A stretch of 64,000 nt of DNA from Caballeronia glebae. GTDB taxonomy: Bacteria; Pseudomonadota; Gammaproteobacteria; Burkholderiales; Burkholderiaceae. The stretch is from assembly GCF_001545035.1 (NCBI RefSeq), contig NZ_FCOJ02000006.1, positions 62,001-126,000 on the forward strand, written 5' to 3'. The notes beneath the pieces were generated by a model. That model worked only from the letters and a program-made list of their open reading frames with translations. It did no database searches and was not told where the DNA came from. The position numbers and the translations under genes are program-made. Positions 29,104 through 38,166 of the stretch are shown here, one piece after another (positions within the stretch are counted from its first letter, which is position 1; every line of letters starts with the position of its first letter).

Positions 29104-30479
29104 GTCGGCTGATCATCGTATCGAATCGCGTCGCGCCGATTTCCGAAGGCGGACCGGCCGCGGGCGGGCTCGCGGTCGGCGTGTACGACGCGCTGAAGGA
29201 AACCGGCGGCATGTGGTTCGGCTGGAGCGGGGACGTGCTCACGTCTCTTCCCGAAGGCATCAAGCTCGAAGAACACGGGCCGGTGACTTTCGCGACCATC
29301 GGCCTCGTGCGGCGCGATTACGACCAGTACTATCGCGGCTTTTCCAACGCGACGCTCTGGCCCGCGTTTCATTATCGGCCGGACCTGATCGAGTTCGACC
29401 GGCACGAATATGACGGCTACTGTCGCGTGAATCGCTGGCTCGCGGCGCAACTCGCGCCGCTGCTCAGGCCCGACGACGTGATCTGGGTGCACGACTATCA
29501 CCTGATTCCGTTCGCGCAGGCGCTGCGCGCGCTGGGCGTGGGCAATCGCATCGGCTTCTTTTTGCACATTCCGTTTCCGGCGTCGCAGATTCTGTTGAGC
29601 GTGCCGCGTCATCGCGAACTGGTCGAGGCAATGTGCGCGTTCGATTTGCTCGGATTTCAGACGGAGCCGGATCTGCGCGCATTCTGCGATTACATCGAAA
29701 CGGAAGCGGGCGGCGCGTTGCAGCGCGATGGCGCGAAGCCGGTCGAGATCCGCGCGTTCGGCCAGACGCTGCGCGCGTCGGCGTATCCGATCGGCGTCTA
29801 TCCGGATGAAATCGCCGCGCTCGCGAAGGATGGCGAAAGCGGGCGCGACGTCGAAATCGTCAAGTCGACGCTGCATCATCGCAAGCTCGTGATGAGCGTC
29901 GATCGCCTGGATTATTCGAAAGGTCTCGTCGAGCGGTTTCGCGCGTTCGAGCGGCTGATCGAGCACGATCCGCATCAACGCAACAACGTGTCGTTTCTCC
30001 AGATCGCGCCGCCGACGCGTTCGGATGTCGACGCCTATCGCGACATTCGTCTGCAACTCGAAGCGGAATCGGGCCGCATCAACGGCCGATATGCCGAGCT
30101 GGACTGGACGCCGATTCGCTACATTCATCGCCAGTACGAGCGGCCGGTGCTCGCGGCGCTGTTCCGCGAGGCGCATGTGGGGCTCGTCACGCCGTTGCGC
30201 GATGGCATGAATCTCGTCGCGAAGGAATATGTGTCGGCGCAGGACCCGGACGATCCGGGCGTGCTCGTGCTCTCGCAGTTCGCGGGCGCGGCGCGCGAAC
30301 TGACGGCGGCGCTTATCGTCAATCCGCTCGACATCGACGGCATGGCCGACGCGCTCGCCGCCGCGCTCAAAATGCCGCTCGCCGAACGCAAGGCGCGCTA
30401 CGACGAGATGTACGCGCAAATGCGCGACAACAACGTGTCGGTGTGGCGCGACAACTTCCTACGCGACTTGAAGACGTGA
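29100..30479 (+). CDS. otsA: Trehalose-6-phosphate synthase
   Basis: OtsA joins UDP-glucose and glucose-6-phosphate to give trehalose-6-phosphate. It is a GT20 enzyme of 459 residues with [37 protein letters not shown] and the [10 protein letters not shown] motif. GTG 29100 starts the gene within the otsB stop. Trehalose protects against osmotic and drying stress. A strong terminator follows immediately. Confidence 0.96.
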   Translation: MSRLIIVSNRVAPISEGGPAAGGLAVGVYDALKETGGMWFGWSGDVLTSLPEGIKLEEHGPVTFATIGLVRRDYDQYYRGFSNATLWPAFHYRPDLIEFDRHEYDGYCRVNRWLAAQLAPLLRPDDVIWVHDYHLIPFAQALRALGVGNRIGFFLHIPFPASQILLSVPRHRELVEAMCAFDLLGFQTEPDLRAFCDYIETEAGGALQRDGAKPVEIRAFGQTLRASAYPIGVYPDEIAALAKDGESGRDVEIVKSTLHHRKLVMSVDRLDYSKGLVERFRAFERLIEHDPHQRNNVSFLQIAPPTRSDVDAYRDIRLQLEAESGRINGRYAELDWTPIRYIHRQYERPVLAALFREAHVGLVTPLRDGMNLVAKEYVSAQDPDDPGVLVLSQFAGAARELTAALIVNPLDIDGMADALAAALKMPLAERKARYDEMYAQMRDNNVSVWRDNFLRDLKT

Positions 30480-30481
30480 AA

Positions 30482-30512
30482 AAGGCCGCGTTCCTTTCGG
30501 GAACGCGGCCTT
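30482..30512. terminator. Terminator after otsA
   Basis: AAGGCCGCGTTCC (30482-30494) and GGAACGCGGCCTT (30500-30512) form a perfect 13-bp stem. It separates otsA from the convergent ABC exporter gene. Confidence 0.9.
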
Positions 30513-30528
30513 CCAGTGCGCCAAGCGT

Positions 30529-32352
30529 TCAAGCCGGCTGTTTGTGCGGCGTCGCGACGATCGACGGCAACTTGCCGTGCTGCTTCGCGAGCAATTCGCG
30601 ATACAGCCCCGGACGATCGCGCAATTCCTGCGGCGAACCGTCGTCGATCACCTTGCCCGCGCTCATCACGATGATGCGGTCGAAGTTCTGCAGCGTCGAC
30701 AGACGGTGCGCGATCGCGACCACCGTGCGGCCGACCATCAGCCGGTCGAGCGCCTGCTGAATCGCTTCTTCCGAAGCACTGTCGAGCGCCGACGTCGCTT
30801 CGTCGAGCAGCAAAATCGGCGCGTTTTTCAGAATCGCGCGCGCGATCGCGATGCGCTGGCGCTGTCCGCCGGACAACTTCACGCCGCGGTCGCCGACGAT
30901 CGTGTCGAATCCTTCCGGCATCGCCTCGATGAAATCCGTGCAGCGCGCCTCACGCGCGGCGGCGAATACTTCCTCGCGGCTCGCTTCCGGCCGGCCGTAG
31001 GCGATGTTCTCGAACACGGTGCGGTGAAACAGCGAAATATCCTGCGGCACGAGCGCGATCGCATGACGCAGGCTGTCCTGCGTGATCGCGCCGATATCCT
31101 GGCCGTCGATCTTGATGCTGCCCTTCTGCGTCTCGTAAAAGCGCTGCAGGAGCGCGAGCACGGTCGACTTGCCCGCGCCCGACTTGCCGATCAGCCCCAC
31201 GCGCTGACCCGGCTCGATATGCAGATGGAAGTTGTCGAGAATCGCCCGGCGGCGCGGATACGCGAACGTCACGCCGTCGAAATCGACGCGGCCGCCCTGC
31301 GGCACGAGTTCGGTCGCGTCCGAGCGGTCCGGCATGCCGTGCGGCTCCAGCAGCGTCTGCACGGCTTCGGCGAGACGCGCGACGTGCTGCGTCACATCGA
31401 CGAGCGCCACGGCCAGGTCGCGCGTGCCGTGGAGAATCGTGAAGCCGAGCGAGCTGACAAGCACGATATCGCCCGACGTCGCGCGACCTTGGGACCACAG
31501 CCACAGCGCCCAACCGAGCAGGCCGGCGGAGAGAATCGCCGTGACGACCGCGTGGAACAGGCGCAGCTTTTCGAGGTACAGCAGACTTTGCTGGCGCGCG
31601 ACCATTTCGGCCTTCACGGTCGAGCCGAAGCGCTTTTGCTCGCGGAAAGTCATGCCGAACGCACGCACGAGCGCCATGTTGCCGATCACGTCGACGAGTT
31701 CGCCGTCCACCGACGCCGCCTTCGACGCGAAACTGTGATGCCGCGCCGAGCCGCGTTTCGCGAGCCGATAGAGAATCAGCGCGAGGACCAGCGACGCGGT
31801 CATGAGACCGGCGGCCATCAGCGGATTGACCGCGACGATCATCACGATGGCGCCCACCACCGCGATGCACGGCGGCAGAACGTTCCACGCCATTACGTTC
31901 TCGGAGGTGTAGATCGCGTTCGAGGTCGCCGTGATCCGGCTCGCGAGCATGCCGGGCTGTTTCTCGGAGAAGTACGTCGGCGAGTGGCCGGACAAATACG
32001 AGAAGAGATCGCGGCGCAAGTCGCCGGTGACGATCACGAAGACGTGCGCGCCGACCCAGCCGCCGACCCGCCACAGCATGTTGTCGGCGGCGATCAGCCC
32101 GACCAGGATCATGAACGCGCCCCATAACGGGCCGGGATGTCCGCGGCCTTGTCCGAGGACATCGATCAGATGTTTGATCGCGTACTGCGAGGCGAGGGCG
32201 CAGCCCACTGCGGCGAACACGCTTAAAAGCACGATCGAATGCGCGACGGGGTGACGGCGGATGTAGCGCATCAGGAACGCGAGCGGCCGATGCGCGTAGC
32301 TCGAAAGCTTCGCGTTGTGCGCGTTACGCTGGGAAACGGTGAGTTGGTCCAA
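30529..32352 (-). CDS. ABC exporter, fused permease-ATPase (MsbA-like half transporter)
   Basis: The 607 residues comprise a six-helix membrane domain (about 30-330) and an ATPase domain with Walker A GKSGAGKST, signature LSGGQRQRI, Walker B ILLLDEATSALD and the H-loop IAHRLSTL. Two such chains make a transporter. The architecture is that of MsbA and multidrug or lipid exporters; the substrate is not evident. The first codon of this frame is TTG (after AAAAAGA), with the next Met at residue 28, so the start is uncertain. It is convergent with otsA and nothing in its own strand shares its transcript. Confidence 0.88.
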   Translation of the reverse strand: MDQLTVSQRNAHNAKLSSYAHRPLAFLMRYIRRHPVAHSIVLLSVFAAVGCALASQYAIKHLIDVLGQGRGHPGPLWGAFMILVGLIAADNMLWRVGGWVGAHVFVIVTGDLRRDLFSYLSGHSPTYFSEKQPGMLASRITATSNAIYTSENVMAWNVLPPCIAVVGAIVMIVAVNPLMAAGLMTASLVLALILYRLAKRGSARHHSFASKAASVDGELVDVIGNMALVRAFGMTFREQKRFGSTVKAEMVARQQSLLYLEKLRLFHAVVTAILSAGLLGWALWLWSQGRATSGDIVLVSSLGFTILHGTRDLAVALVDVTQHVARLAEAVQTLLEPHGMPDRSDATELVPQGGRVDFDGVTFAYPRRRAILDNFHLHIEPGQRVGLIGKSGAGKSTVLALLQRFYETQKGSIKIDGQDIGAITQDSLRHAIALVPQDISLFHRTVFENIAYGRPEASREEVFAAAREARCTDFIEAMPEGFDTIVGDRGVKLSGGQRQRIAIARAILKNAPILLLDEATSALDSASEEAIQQALDRLMVGRTVVAIAHRLSTLQNFDRIIVMSAGKVIDDGSPQELRDRPGLYRELLAKQHGKLPSIVATPHKQPA

Positions 32353-33168
32353 TGGTCTTTTTGGTCGTAGAGCGGTTGAGCGTGTGTTGCGCCTTCGGGC
32401 GAACTGACGTCAAGCGAGGCGACGCTGCGCCGTCTCCATCTTGAATTGTAGCCAGTATCGCGCTGCGGCAACGCGTATTCGGGCGTATGAAGTTCGGCGC
32501 ATGTGGCCGTCCGAGCATCATCCACGGAAAAAATTGGGTGTCGCAAGCATTCTGGCCGACGGCATGGGCGCGCATTGTAAGCACATTGCACGACTTTTTG
32601 CGATGACACGCACGCGGACGGAGTGCGCGCCGATCCGCGGCAGCCAAATGAACAGCACGTGTCGCGCCCGACATGCGGTCCGGCGCCGCAAAGAGCTGAA
32701 GCGGCGGGTTCCGTGGCTCGAAGTGCGGACCGCCGCCCGAGCATCGCCGAAGCCCGTGCTCCAATTTAGAACAACCTTAATAAACAGGGGTTTGCAAAGT
32801 GTATCCCCCGTGTAACAAGGTAAATAAGTTGAAATGACTGCACGCGCGGGTCTGTAAAGGGCCCCATAATTCGATCCGGGTTTGCCCTTAGGCCATCGAC
32901 AGGTTTTTGCAAGTTCTCGTCAACCGCCGCAGCGGACGCGCGTTAATTGCTGGCGCGCGGCGATTTTGAGATGCGGAACCGAAATTGCTTCATCTGAACG
33001 CCTGCGCGACCCAACCCGGTGATTAGCGACCCCGCTTTTTCACTCGAGCATCAGCCTTTGCGCCGCGGCCGTCGCGCCGCGGAAAGCTTCGCCCGAGCCG
33101 AGCGATTCGCTTCCCAACGTCAACATGACCGTAGTACTTGCCTGATTTTTCATTAGGAGTTTCACGAC
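32353..33168. other. 816-base gap with no supported gene
   Basis: This is the longest gene-free stretch in the window. Short open frames exist on both strands but none has a ribosome site or recognisable content. Bases 32760-32880 are clearly AT-richer than the surroundings and probably hold the promoter of the glycosyltransferase gene, which would leave a leader of about 300 bases. No convincing terminator or riboswitch was seen. Confidence 0.6.
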
Positions 33169-34233
33169 ATGCGAATCGCTCAAATCGCGCCCCTCCACGA
33201 GGCTGTTCCGCCGAAGCTGTATGGCGGCACGGAACGCGTGGTGTCTTATCTGACCGAGGCACTCGTGGATGCTGGACACGATGTCACGCTCTTCGCGAGC
33301 GGTGATTCGCAGACGTCCGCGAAGCTCGAAGCCTTCTGGCCGCAGGCGCTGCGCCTCGATCCGACCATCCGCGACACGATGGCGCCGCACATGTTGCTGC
33401 TCGAAGAAGTCTGCCGCCGCGCCGACGAATTCGACGTGCTGCATTTCCACATCGACTACTATCCGTTCTCGCTGTTCGCGCGTCAGCCGGTGCCGTTCCT
33501 GACGACGATGCACGGCCGTCTCGATCTGCCCGAACTTCAGCCGGTCTTCAACACGTTCAACGACGTGCCGGTCATCTCGATTTCGGACAACCAGCGTCAG
33601 CCGCTGCCGCAGGCGCACTGGCTCTCGACGGTGTATCACGGTCTGCCGGAAAACCTGTTGAAGCCGATCCCGAACGTGGAGCCGGGTTATCTCGCGTTCC
33701 TCGGCCGCATCTCGCCGGAAAAGCGTGTCGACCGCGCAATCCGCATCGCGCAGGCCGCGGGCATGAAGATCAAGATCGCGGCGAAGCTCGACAAGGCCGA
33801 CCGCGCGTACTACGAAGAAGAGATCAAGCCGCTCTTCGCGCTGCCGCACGTCGAGTACATCGGTGAAATCAGCGAAGCCGAGAAGACCGAGTTCCTCGGC
33901 AACGCCCACGCGCTGCTGTTCCCGATCGACTGGCCGGAGCCCTTCGGCCTCGTGATGATCGAAGCAATGGCTTGCGGCACGCCGGTGATCGCGTTCAATC
34001 GCGGCTCGGTGCCGGAAGTGATCGAGAACGGCGTCTCGGGCTTCGTCGTCGAAGACGAACTCTCGGCGATCGCCGCCGTGAAGCGCCTCGACACGCTGTC
34101 GCGCAAGAAGGTTCGCGCCGCGTTCGAAGCACGCTTCTCGTCGAAGGTCATGGCCGCGAACTACGTCAAGGTGTATGAAGAACTGCTGCGCCAGAAGCGC
34201 CGCACGGTTTTGCGCGAAGCCAACGCGAGCTAA
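33169..34233 (+). CDS. Family 4 glycosyltransferase
   Basis: A 354-residue GT-B enzyme. The N-terminal domain has the glycine-rich acceptor side YGGTERVVSYLTEALV, and the C-terminal domain the nucleotide-sugar motif EPFGLVMIEAMACGTPVIA, both typical of GT4. The middle FLGRISPEKRVDRAIR is also standard. TAGGAG sits nine bases before the ATG. It is alone on its strand, between the ABC exporter gene and a terminator. Donor and acceptor sugars are unknown; the nearby otsBA genes do not by themselves prove a link. Confidence 0.87.
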   Translation: MRIAQIAPLHEAVPPKLYGGTERVVSYLTEALVDAGHDVTLFASGDSQTSAKLEAFWPQALRLDPTIRDTMAPHMLLLEEVCRRADEFDVLHFHIDYYPFSLFARQPVPFLTTMHGRLDLPELQPVFNTFNDVPVISISDNQRQPLPQAHWLSTVYHGLPENLLKPIPNVEPGYLAFLGRISPEKRVDRAIRIAQAAGMKIKIAAKLDKADRAYYEEEIKPLFALPHVEYIGEISEAEKTEFLGNAHALLFPIDWPEPFGLVMIEAMACGTPVIAFNRGSVPEVIENGVSGFVVEDELSAIAAVKRLDTLSRKKVRAAFEARFSSKVMAANYVKVYEELLRQKRRTVLREANAS

Positions 34234-34270
34234 GCCAAGTCTTGCCGCCTCGCGCGGCGTCGGCTACAAA

Positions 34271-34308
34271 ACAACGCCCCGCGTGCCTCAAGGTACGCGG
34301 GGCGTTGT
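34271..34308 (+). terminator. Terminator after the glycosyltransferase gene
   Basis: ACAACGCCCCGCGTGCC pairs with GGTACGCGGGGCGTTGT over 17 positions with one wobble and a TCAA loop. Confidence 0.85.
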
Positions 34309-34441
34309 CGTAATAGCACATTCGGGCAGGCCTTACGCGCGACAGACCGCGCTACGCTTGTGAAACCTCTGACGACATCCGTAATCTCCCTATAATGACC
34401 GGGCTTCGCGATGCGCGGAGCGGCATGCATCGCACGTGGAC

Positions 34442-34446
34442 AGGAG
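34442..34446 (+). promoter_or_regulatory. Ribosome site that selects the TTG start at 34455
   Basis: AGGAG at 34442-34446 is eight bases before TTG 34455. In-frame ATGs at 34395 and 34425 have no comparable site. Confidence 0.7.
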
Positions 34447-34454
34447 TATTTCTT

Positions 34455-35285
34455 TTGGCGAGACCCAAGCAAATCAGCGCGAGCCCGGCGCCGGGCGCGG
34501 GCACCGTGTTCGCATTGCGCGCCATCGGGCTGGTGCTCGCGGCGCGCTGGGCGTTATCGATGTCGCAAATGGGGTATCTGTCCTCGCTGCGCGCGATGAC
34601 TTCCTCGCCGTGGGCGTGCGTGAACCTCGTCCTGATCTTTCTTCTGATCGTGCTGCCGGGCGCGAAGGCGCGCACGGAGCGGCCGCTGCATCCGCTGCCG
34701 CAATGGCTGCGGCAGGCATTACGCTTCATCGCGCTGCTGGCTTTCGGCTTCGCGATGTTTTCCGTCGGCGCGTTCGTCTGGAGTTCCGGATGGCGGCGCT
34801 TCACGCAGGCGCTCGCCGAGAGCAACGGCTGGCTCATCGTCGGCCCGGCGCTCTATGCCATCGTCATGTGGATCTGTCATCCGCGCGCGCTCTGGCGCAC
34901 GAATATCGCGGCGCGGCGCTTCGCGATCGGCCGTTATGCGATCTCGCTCGATCCCGTCACGCGTACCGCCGTCGTGTGGGCGGAAAGCCGCAAGCTCGGC
35001 CAGTACGATGCGCGTGAGTTGTCGGTGAAATGGCCGGCGCCGCCGCCGGATGTCTCGTCGTCCACGACCCTGCTCACGCCGGCCACCGAGCCCGCCGCGC
35101 CGTCCATCCGCGCGAGCGGCGAAGTGCGGCGCGGCCTGTTCGCGCGCCGGCCGAAAATCGAATTGTTATGGGACTCGCCGGCCGCCGCCGGGCACAATCG
35201 CACCACCGTGTTCCGCGCGCCGCTCGCGAGCGAAGGCGATCGCAGTGCGGCGCGGGCGCTCGACGCATCGCTGCGTCAGGTGTGA
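34455..35285 (+). CDS. Hypothetical membrane protein, four predicted membrane segments
   Basis: I do not recognise this protein. From the TTG at 34455 it has 276 residues: a short basic start, hydrophobic segments at about 17-36, 50-68, 88-110 and 125-144, then a soluble C-terminal part with RRFAIGRYAISLDPVTRTAVVW and a Pro/Ala/Ser-rich linker ending in an Arg-rich region. The small segment RYAISLDPVTRTAVVWAESRKLG could be a PH-like or DUF fold. A DUF2214 membrane gene follows after 84 bases on the same strand. Confidence 0.65.
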   Translation: MARPKQISASPAPGAGTVFALRAIGLVLAARWALSMSQMGYLSSLRAMTSSPWACVNLVLIFLLIVLPGAKARTERPLHPLPQWLRQALRFIALLAFGFAMFSVGAFVWSSGWRRFTQALAESNGWLIVGPALYAIVMWICHPRALWRTNIAARRFAIGRYAISLDPVTRTAVVWAESRKLGQYDARELSVKWPAPPPDVSSSTTLLTPATEPAAPSIRASGEVRRGLFARRPKIELLWDSPAAAGHNRTTVFRAPLASEGDRSAARALDASLRQV

Positions 35286-35369
35286 GCCGTTCGCTTTCGT
35301 TCGTCGCCGTTCGTTTCTGCAAGCCGACATTGCCGTACACGTCGTTCCTGTCTCTTAAGGGAGGAAAGG

Positions 35370-35843
35370 ATGTTGATACGTTGGTTGCTGGCCGCGCTTC
35401 ATCTTCTTGCTTTCGGTTTCGCGCTCGGCTCGGTGCTCGCGCGCGCCCGCGCATTGCGGCGGCTCGATCCCGCCGAGTCCATTCAGGCGAACGAACTGCG
35501 TCTGCGTGACGTGTTCCGCCCGGATTCGGTGTGGGGCGTCACCGCGATCGTGCTGATCGTCACGGGCGTGACGCGCGCGTTCGGCGGACTGGAGAAGGGC
35601 GGCGCGTACTATCTGCACGAGCCGCTTTTCCATCTGAAGATGACGGCGCTCGTCGTGATTCTCCTTATCGAAGTCTCGCCGATGCTCGCGCTGATCCGCT
35701 GGCGCATCGCCGTTGCGCAGGGCGGGCCGATCGATCTCACGCGGGCGCGGCGCTTCGCCTGGCTGAGCGATCTGGAAGCCGGACTCGTGATCGTGATGGT
35801 GATCGCCGCGAGCGGGATGGCCCGGGGCGTGTGGGCATCGTAA
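35370..35843 (+). CDS. DUF2214 family membrane protein
   Basis: A 157-residue protein with four hydrophobic segments and the family pattern: LHLLAFGFALGSVLARARAL near the start, DVFRPDSVWGVTAIVLIVTGVTRAF in the middle, FHLKMTALVV, then a C-terminal segment. No function is established for the family. AAGGGAGG lies seven bases before the ATG, one of the best ribosome sites in the window. A terminator follows. Confidence 0.8.
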   Translation: MLIRWLLAALHLLAFGFALGSVLARARALRRLDPAESIQANELRLRDVFRPDSVWGVTAIVLIVTGVTRAFGGLEKGGAYYLHEPLFHLKMTALVVILLIEVSPMLALIRWRIAVAQGGPIDLTRARRFAWLSDLEAGLVIVMVIAASGMARGVWAS

Positions 35844-35886
35844 GGTCGTCGTGTCGACCATTCGCCCGTTTGACCGGCTAAAAATG

Positions 35887-35920
35887 AAAAAGGCCCAAGT
35901 CGTGAGACCTGGGCCTTTTT
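35887..35920. terminator. Terminator between the DUF2214 gene and tRNA-Val
   Basis: AAAAAGGCCCAAGTC and GACCTGGGCCTTTTT form a 15-position stem with one mismatch and a GTGA loop. A and T runs on both sides let it act in both directions. Confidence 0.9.
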
Positions 35921-35955
35921 ATCTTCGGTGCTTGTCTTTACCAACACCAGAATCC

Positions 35956-36030
35956 TGGTGGGTAGTACTGGGATCGAACCAGTGACCCCTGCCGTGTGAA
36001 GGCAGTGCTCTACCGCTGAGCTAACCACCC
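35956..36030 (-). tRNA. tRNA-Val (anticodon CAC)
   Basis: 75 bases on the minus strand, including CCA. Acceptor GGGTGGT pairs with ACTACCC region (one wobble); anticodon stem CTGCC/GGCAG encloses TTCACAC, giving CAC at 35996-35998; T loop GTTCGATCC. Confidence 0.95.
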
Positions 36031-36043
36031 GAAGAGAGACGAG

Positions 36044-36072
36044 ATTATGTCAGGGGTTTCGGGTTTCGTAAA
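36044..36072 (-). promoter_or_regulatory. Promoter of tRNA-Val
   Basis: On the minus strand TTTACG (36067-36072), 17-base spacer, CATAAT (36044-36049), then CTCGTCTC before the tRNA. The CATAATCTCGT core is the same as at the tRNA-Gly promoter. Confidence 0.75.
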
Positions 36073-36098
36073 GAGCTTCTTAAAGCAAATCGCAAAAA

Positions 36099-36836
36099 TT
36101 ACGCAGGAACCGCATCGCCTTCCGCGGGAGCGGGTTCCGTGCGCCAGACGCTCGTGCCTTTGATTGCCTTATCGAGATCGCTCAGCACGGCTTCGTGCGC
36201 GGCGAGCTCGTCCGCGCTCGCGGAAATCACCGGCAGATCGAGATCGTCGAACGCGATACGCGAAGCGGCATCCGAGCCCGACGCGTGCTGATCGCCGAGC
36301 ATGTCGATGACGAGGCTTTCCTGGCCGCGCGTCATCGACAGGTAGACCTCCGCGAGCAGTTCCGAGTCGAGCAGCGCGCCATGCAGCGTGCGATGCGCGT
36401 TGCTGACGCCGAAGCGGTCGCACAGCGCGTCGAGCGAATTGCGCTTGCCGGGGAACATTTGCTTGGCTTGCGCGAGCGAGTCGATCACGCCGGCGCAGGT
36501 CTCGGAGACTTTCGGCAGCCCGAGCTGCGCGAATTCCATGTCGAGAAAGCCGACGTCGAAGGGCGCGTTATGAATGATCAACTCCGCGTCCGCGATGAAG
36601 TCGCGCAGTTGCGCGGCGATCTCCGCGAACTTCGGCTTGTCGCTCAGGAATTCAGTGGTGAGGCCGTGCACGGCGAGCGCGCCGGGATCGCTGTCGCGTT
36701 CCGGATTCACGTAGATGTGCAGGTTGTTGCCCGTCAGCCGGCGGTTGACCAGCTCGACGCAGCCGATTTCGATGATCCGGTCGCCCGTCCTCGCGTTCAG
36801 ACCGGTGGTTTCGGTGTCTAGTATCAGTTGGCGCAT
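36099..36836 (-). CDS. dnaQ: DNA polymerase III epsilon subunit (proofreading exonuclease)
   Basis: DnaQ is the 3'-5' exonuclease of the replicative polymerase. The 245 residues have ExoI LDTETTGL (Asp and Glu metal ligands), ExoII HNAPFDVGFLDMEF, and ExoIII AHRTLHGALLDSELLAEVYL. A C-terminal tail with acidic and Ala/Pro residues probably binds the alpha subunit. ATG 36836 is the family start. It lies 17 bases after rnhA on the same strand; in E. coli the two genes are divergent. Confidence 0.95.
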   Translation of the reverse strand: MRQLILDTETTGLNARTGDRIIEIGCVELVNRRLTGNNLHIYVNPERDSDPGALAVHGLTTEFLSDKPKFAEIAAQLRDFIADAELIIHNAPFDVGFLDMEFAQLGLPKVSETCAGVIDSLAQAKQMFPGKRNSLDALCDRFGVSNAHRTLHGALLDSELLAEVYLSMTRGQESLVIDMLGDQHASGSDAASRIAFDDLDLPVISASADELAAHEAVLSDLDKAIKGTSVWRTEPAPAEGDAVPA

Positions 36837-36853
36837 GGTTGGCGTGTATTCGT

Positions 36854-37315
36854 TTAGTTGTCCGCGAGCGAGCTCACGCCGCGATTGGCGAGCGCATCGG
36901 CGCGTTCGTTCTCGGGATGGCCGGCGTGGCCCTTGACCCAGCGCCATTCGATCTCATGCCCCGCGACGAGACTGTCGAGGCGCTTCCAGAGATCGGCGTT
37001 CTTGACGGGCGTCTTCGCGGCCGTCATCCAGTTCTTTTTCTTCCAGCCGTGAATCCATTCGCTAATGCCTTTCTGCACATATTGCGAATCGGTGTGAATG
37101 ATCGCGCGACACGGGCGTTTCAACGCCTCGAGCGCGGCGATCACGGCCATCAGTTCCATGCGGTTGTTGGTGGTCGCGGCTTCTCCGCCGAACAGCTCCT
37201 TTTCCTGCGAGCCGAAACGCAGCAGCGCGCCCCAGCCGCCGGGACCGGGATTGCCTTTGCAGGCGCCGTCCGTGTAGATGTCGATTACCTTGTTCGATGC
37301 GGATTCTTGAGTCAT
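36854..37315 (-). CDS. rnhA: Ribonuclease HI
   Basis: RNase HI degrades RNA in RNA-DNA hybrids. In 153 residues the four catalytic acids are visible: Asp in [12 protein letters not shown], Glu in NNRMELMAV, Asp in IHTDSQYV, and Asp in [10 protein letters not shown], plus the His of KGHAGH. Its ATG shares one base with the stop of the upstream methyltransferase gene (TGATG), and dnaQ follows after 17 bases, so the three genes probably form one operon. Confidence 0.96.
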   Translation of the reverse strand: MTQESASNKVIDIYTDGACKGNPGPGGWGALLRFGSQEKELFGGEAATTNNRMELMAVIAALEALKRPCRAIIHTDSQYVQKGISEWIHGWKKKNWMTAAKTPVKNADLWKRLDSLVAGHEIEWRWVKGHAGHPENERADALANRGVSSLADN

Positions 37316-38148
37316 CAATGCTCGTTGCGAGTCTCGTTGCGCGTGTGCGGAGCGGCGACTGGAGCCAGGCCAGGCGCGAGCGCGGGTTTCTTCAGCTTGC
37401 GCGGACCGATGAGACGCATGCCGCGCACGCGCTTCACCGCCGTGATCATGTATGCCGCGCCGAAAATGGGCCACCAGCGGTCGCCGGCGGCTTCCATGAA
37501 TTGATAGCGTTGCAGCCATTTGTCGTTGACGAGCGGCGGACGATAGCAGCCGAAGCGCCCGCGTTCAAGATCGAATCCGAGCAGCTTGATCCAGTCTTTG
37601 ATGCGCGTGAACGCGATCATCTCGTGAGCCGATGGCACGAACGGCCGTCCCGCCACCTTGCCGAGCGATTGTCGCGCCCCCCACAGGCTCAGCGAATTGA
37701 AGCCGAGAATGATCAACTGGCCTTCGGGCACCAGCACGCGTTCGGCTTCGCGCAGCAGCCGGTGCGGGTCGGGGGAGAATTCGAGCGTGTGCGGCAGCAC
37801 GAGCAGATCGACGCTTTGCGCCTCGAAAGGCAGGTCGAGCAGATCGCACCACACGGTGCTGCGGCCATCGGGCGCGCTCGCGGCGGGCAGCGCGCTCACG
37901 CCGGGCATGGTCGCGCGCGGCGGCGTGTACGGCGCGCTCGACGCGCTTTCGGCATCGAGCACGAGCGCGCGGCCGGTCATGCGATTTTCGCGCAGCGCGT
38001 CGAGTTGCGGCATGCCGAGCTGCAGCGCGTGATAGCCGAAGACGTCCGACACCACGTGATCGAGCTGCGCCTGCTCCCATTCGAGCACGTAGCGTCCGGG
38101 CGCCGAGCTTGTCCAGGTGGGCCAGTCTATAATCGATCGGTCAGACAT
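37315..38148 (-). CDS. SAM-dependent methyltransferase (YafS-like)
   Basis: The 277 residues are a class I methyltransferase of the type-11 group. The core includes [25 protein letters not shown], followed by [21 protein letters not shown]. The first glycine-rich SAM motif is not textbook. E. coli yafS occupies the same place between gloB and rnhA. Substrate unknown. The start ATG at 38148 is only 18 bases from the divergent gloB ATG, so the promoters of each gene must lie inside the coding part of the other. Confidence 0.82.
   Translation of the reverse strand: MSDRSIIDWPTWTSSAPGRYVLEWEQAQLDHVVSDVFGYHALQLGMPQLDALRENRMTGRALVLDAESASSAPYTPPRATMPGVSALPAASAPDGRSTVWCDLLDLPFEAQSVDLLVLPHTLEFSPDPHRLLREAERVLVPEGQLIILGFNSLSLWGARQSLGKVAGRPFVPSAHEMIAFTRIKDWIKLLGFDLERGRFGCYRPPLVNDKWLQRYQFMEAAGDRWWPIFGAAYMITAVKRVRGMRLIGPRKLKKPALAPGLAPVAAPHTRNETRNEH
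38128..38133 (+). promoter_or_regulatory. Candidate -10 element for gloB
   Basis: TATAAT at 38128-38133 is a perfect -10 hexamer, 33 bases before the gloB ATG and inside the start of the divergent methyltransferase gene. The -35 is weak. Confidence 0.5.
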
Positions 38149-38166
38149 GTTCGGATTGCCGCATAG

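Noticed and set aside
32441-32815. A 124-codon plus-strand open frame in the gap before the glycosyltransferase
   Set aside because: No ribosome site, no domain, Arg-rich composition, and overlapped by other equally weak frames on the minus strand.
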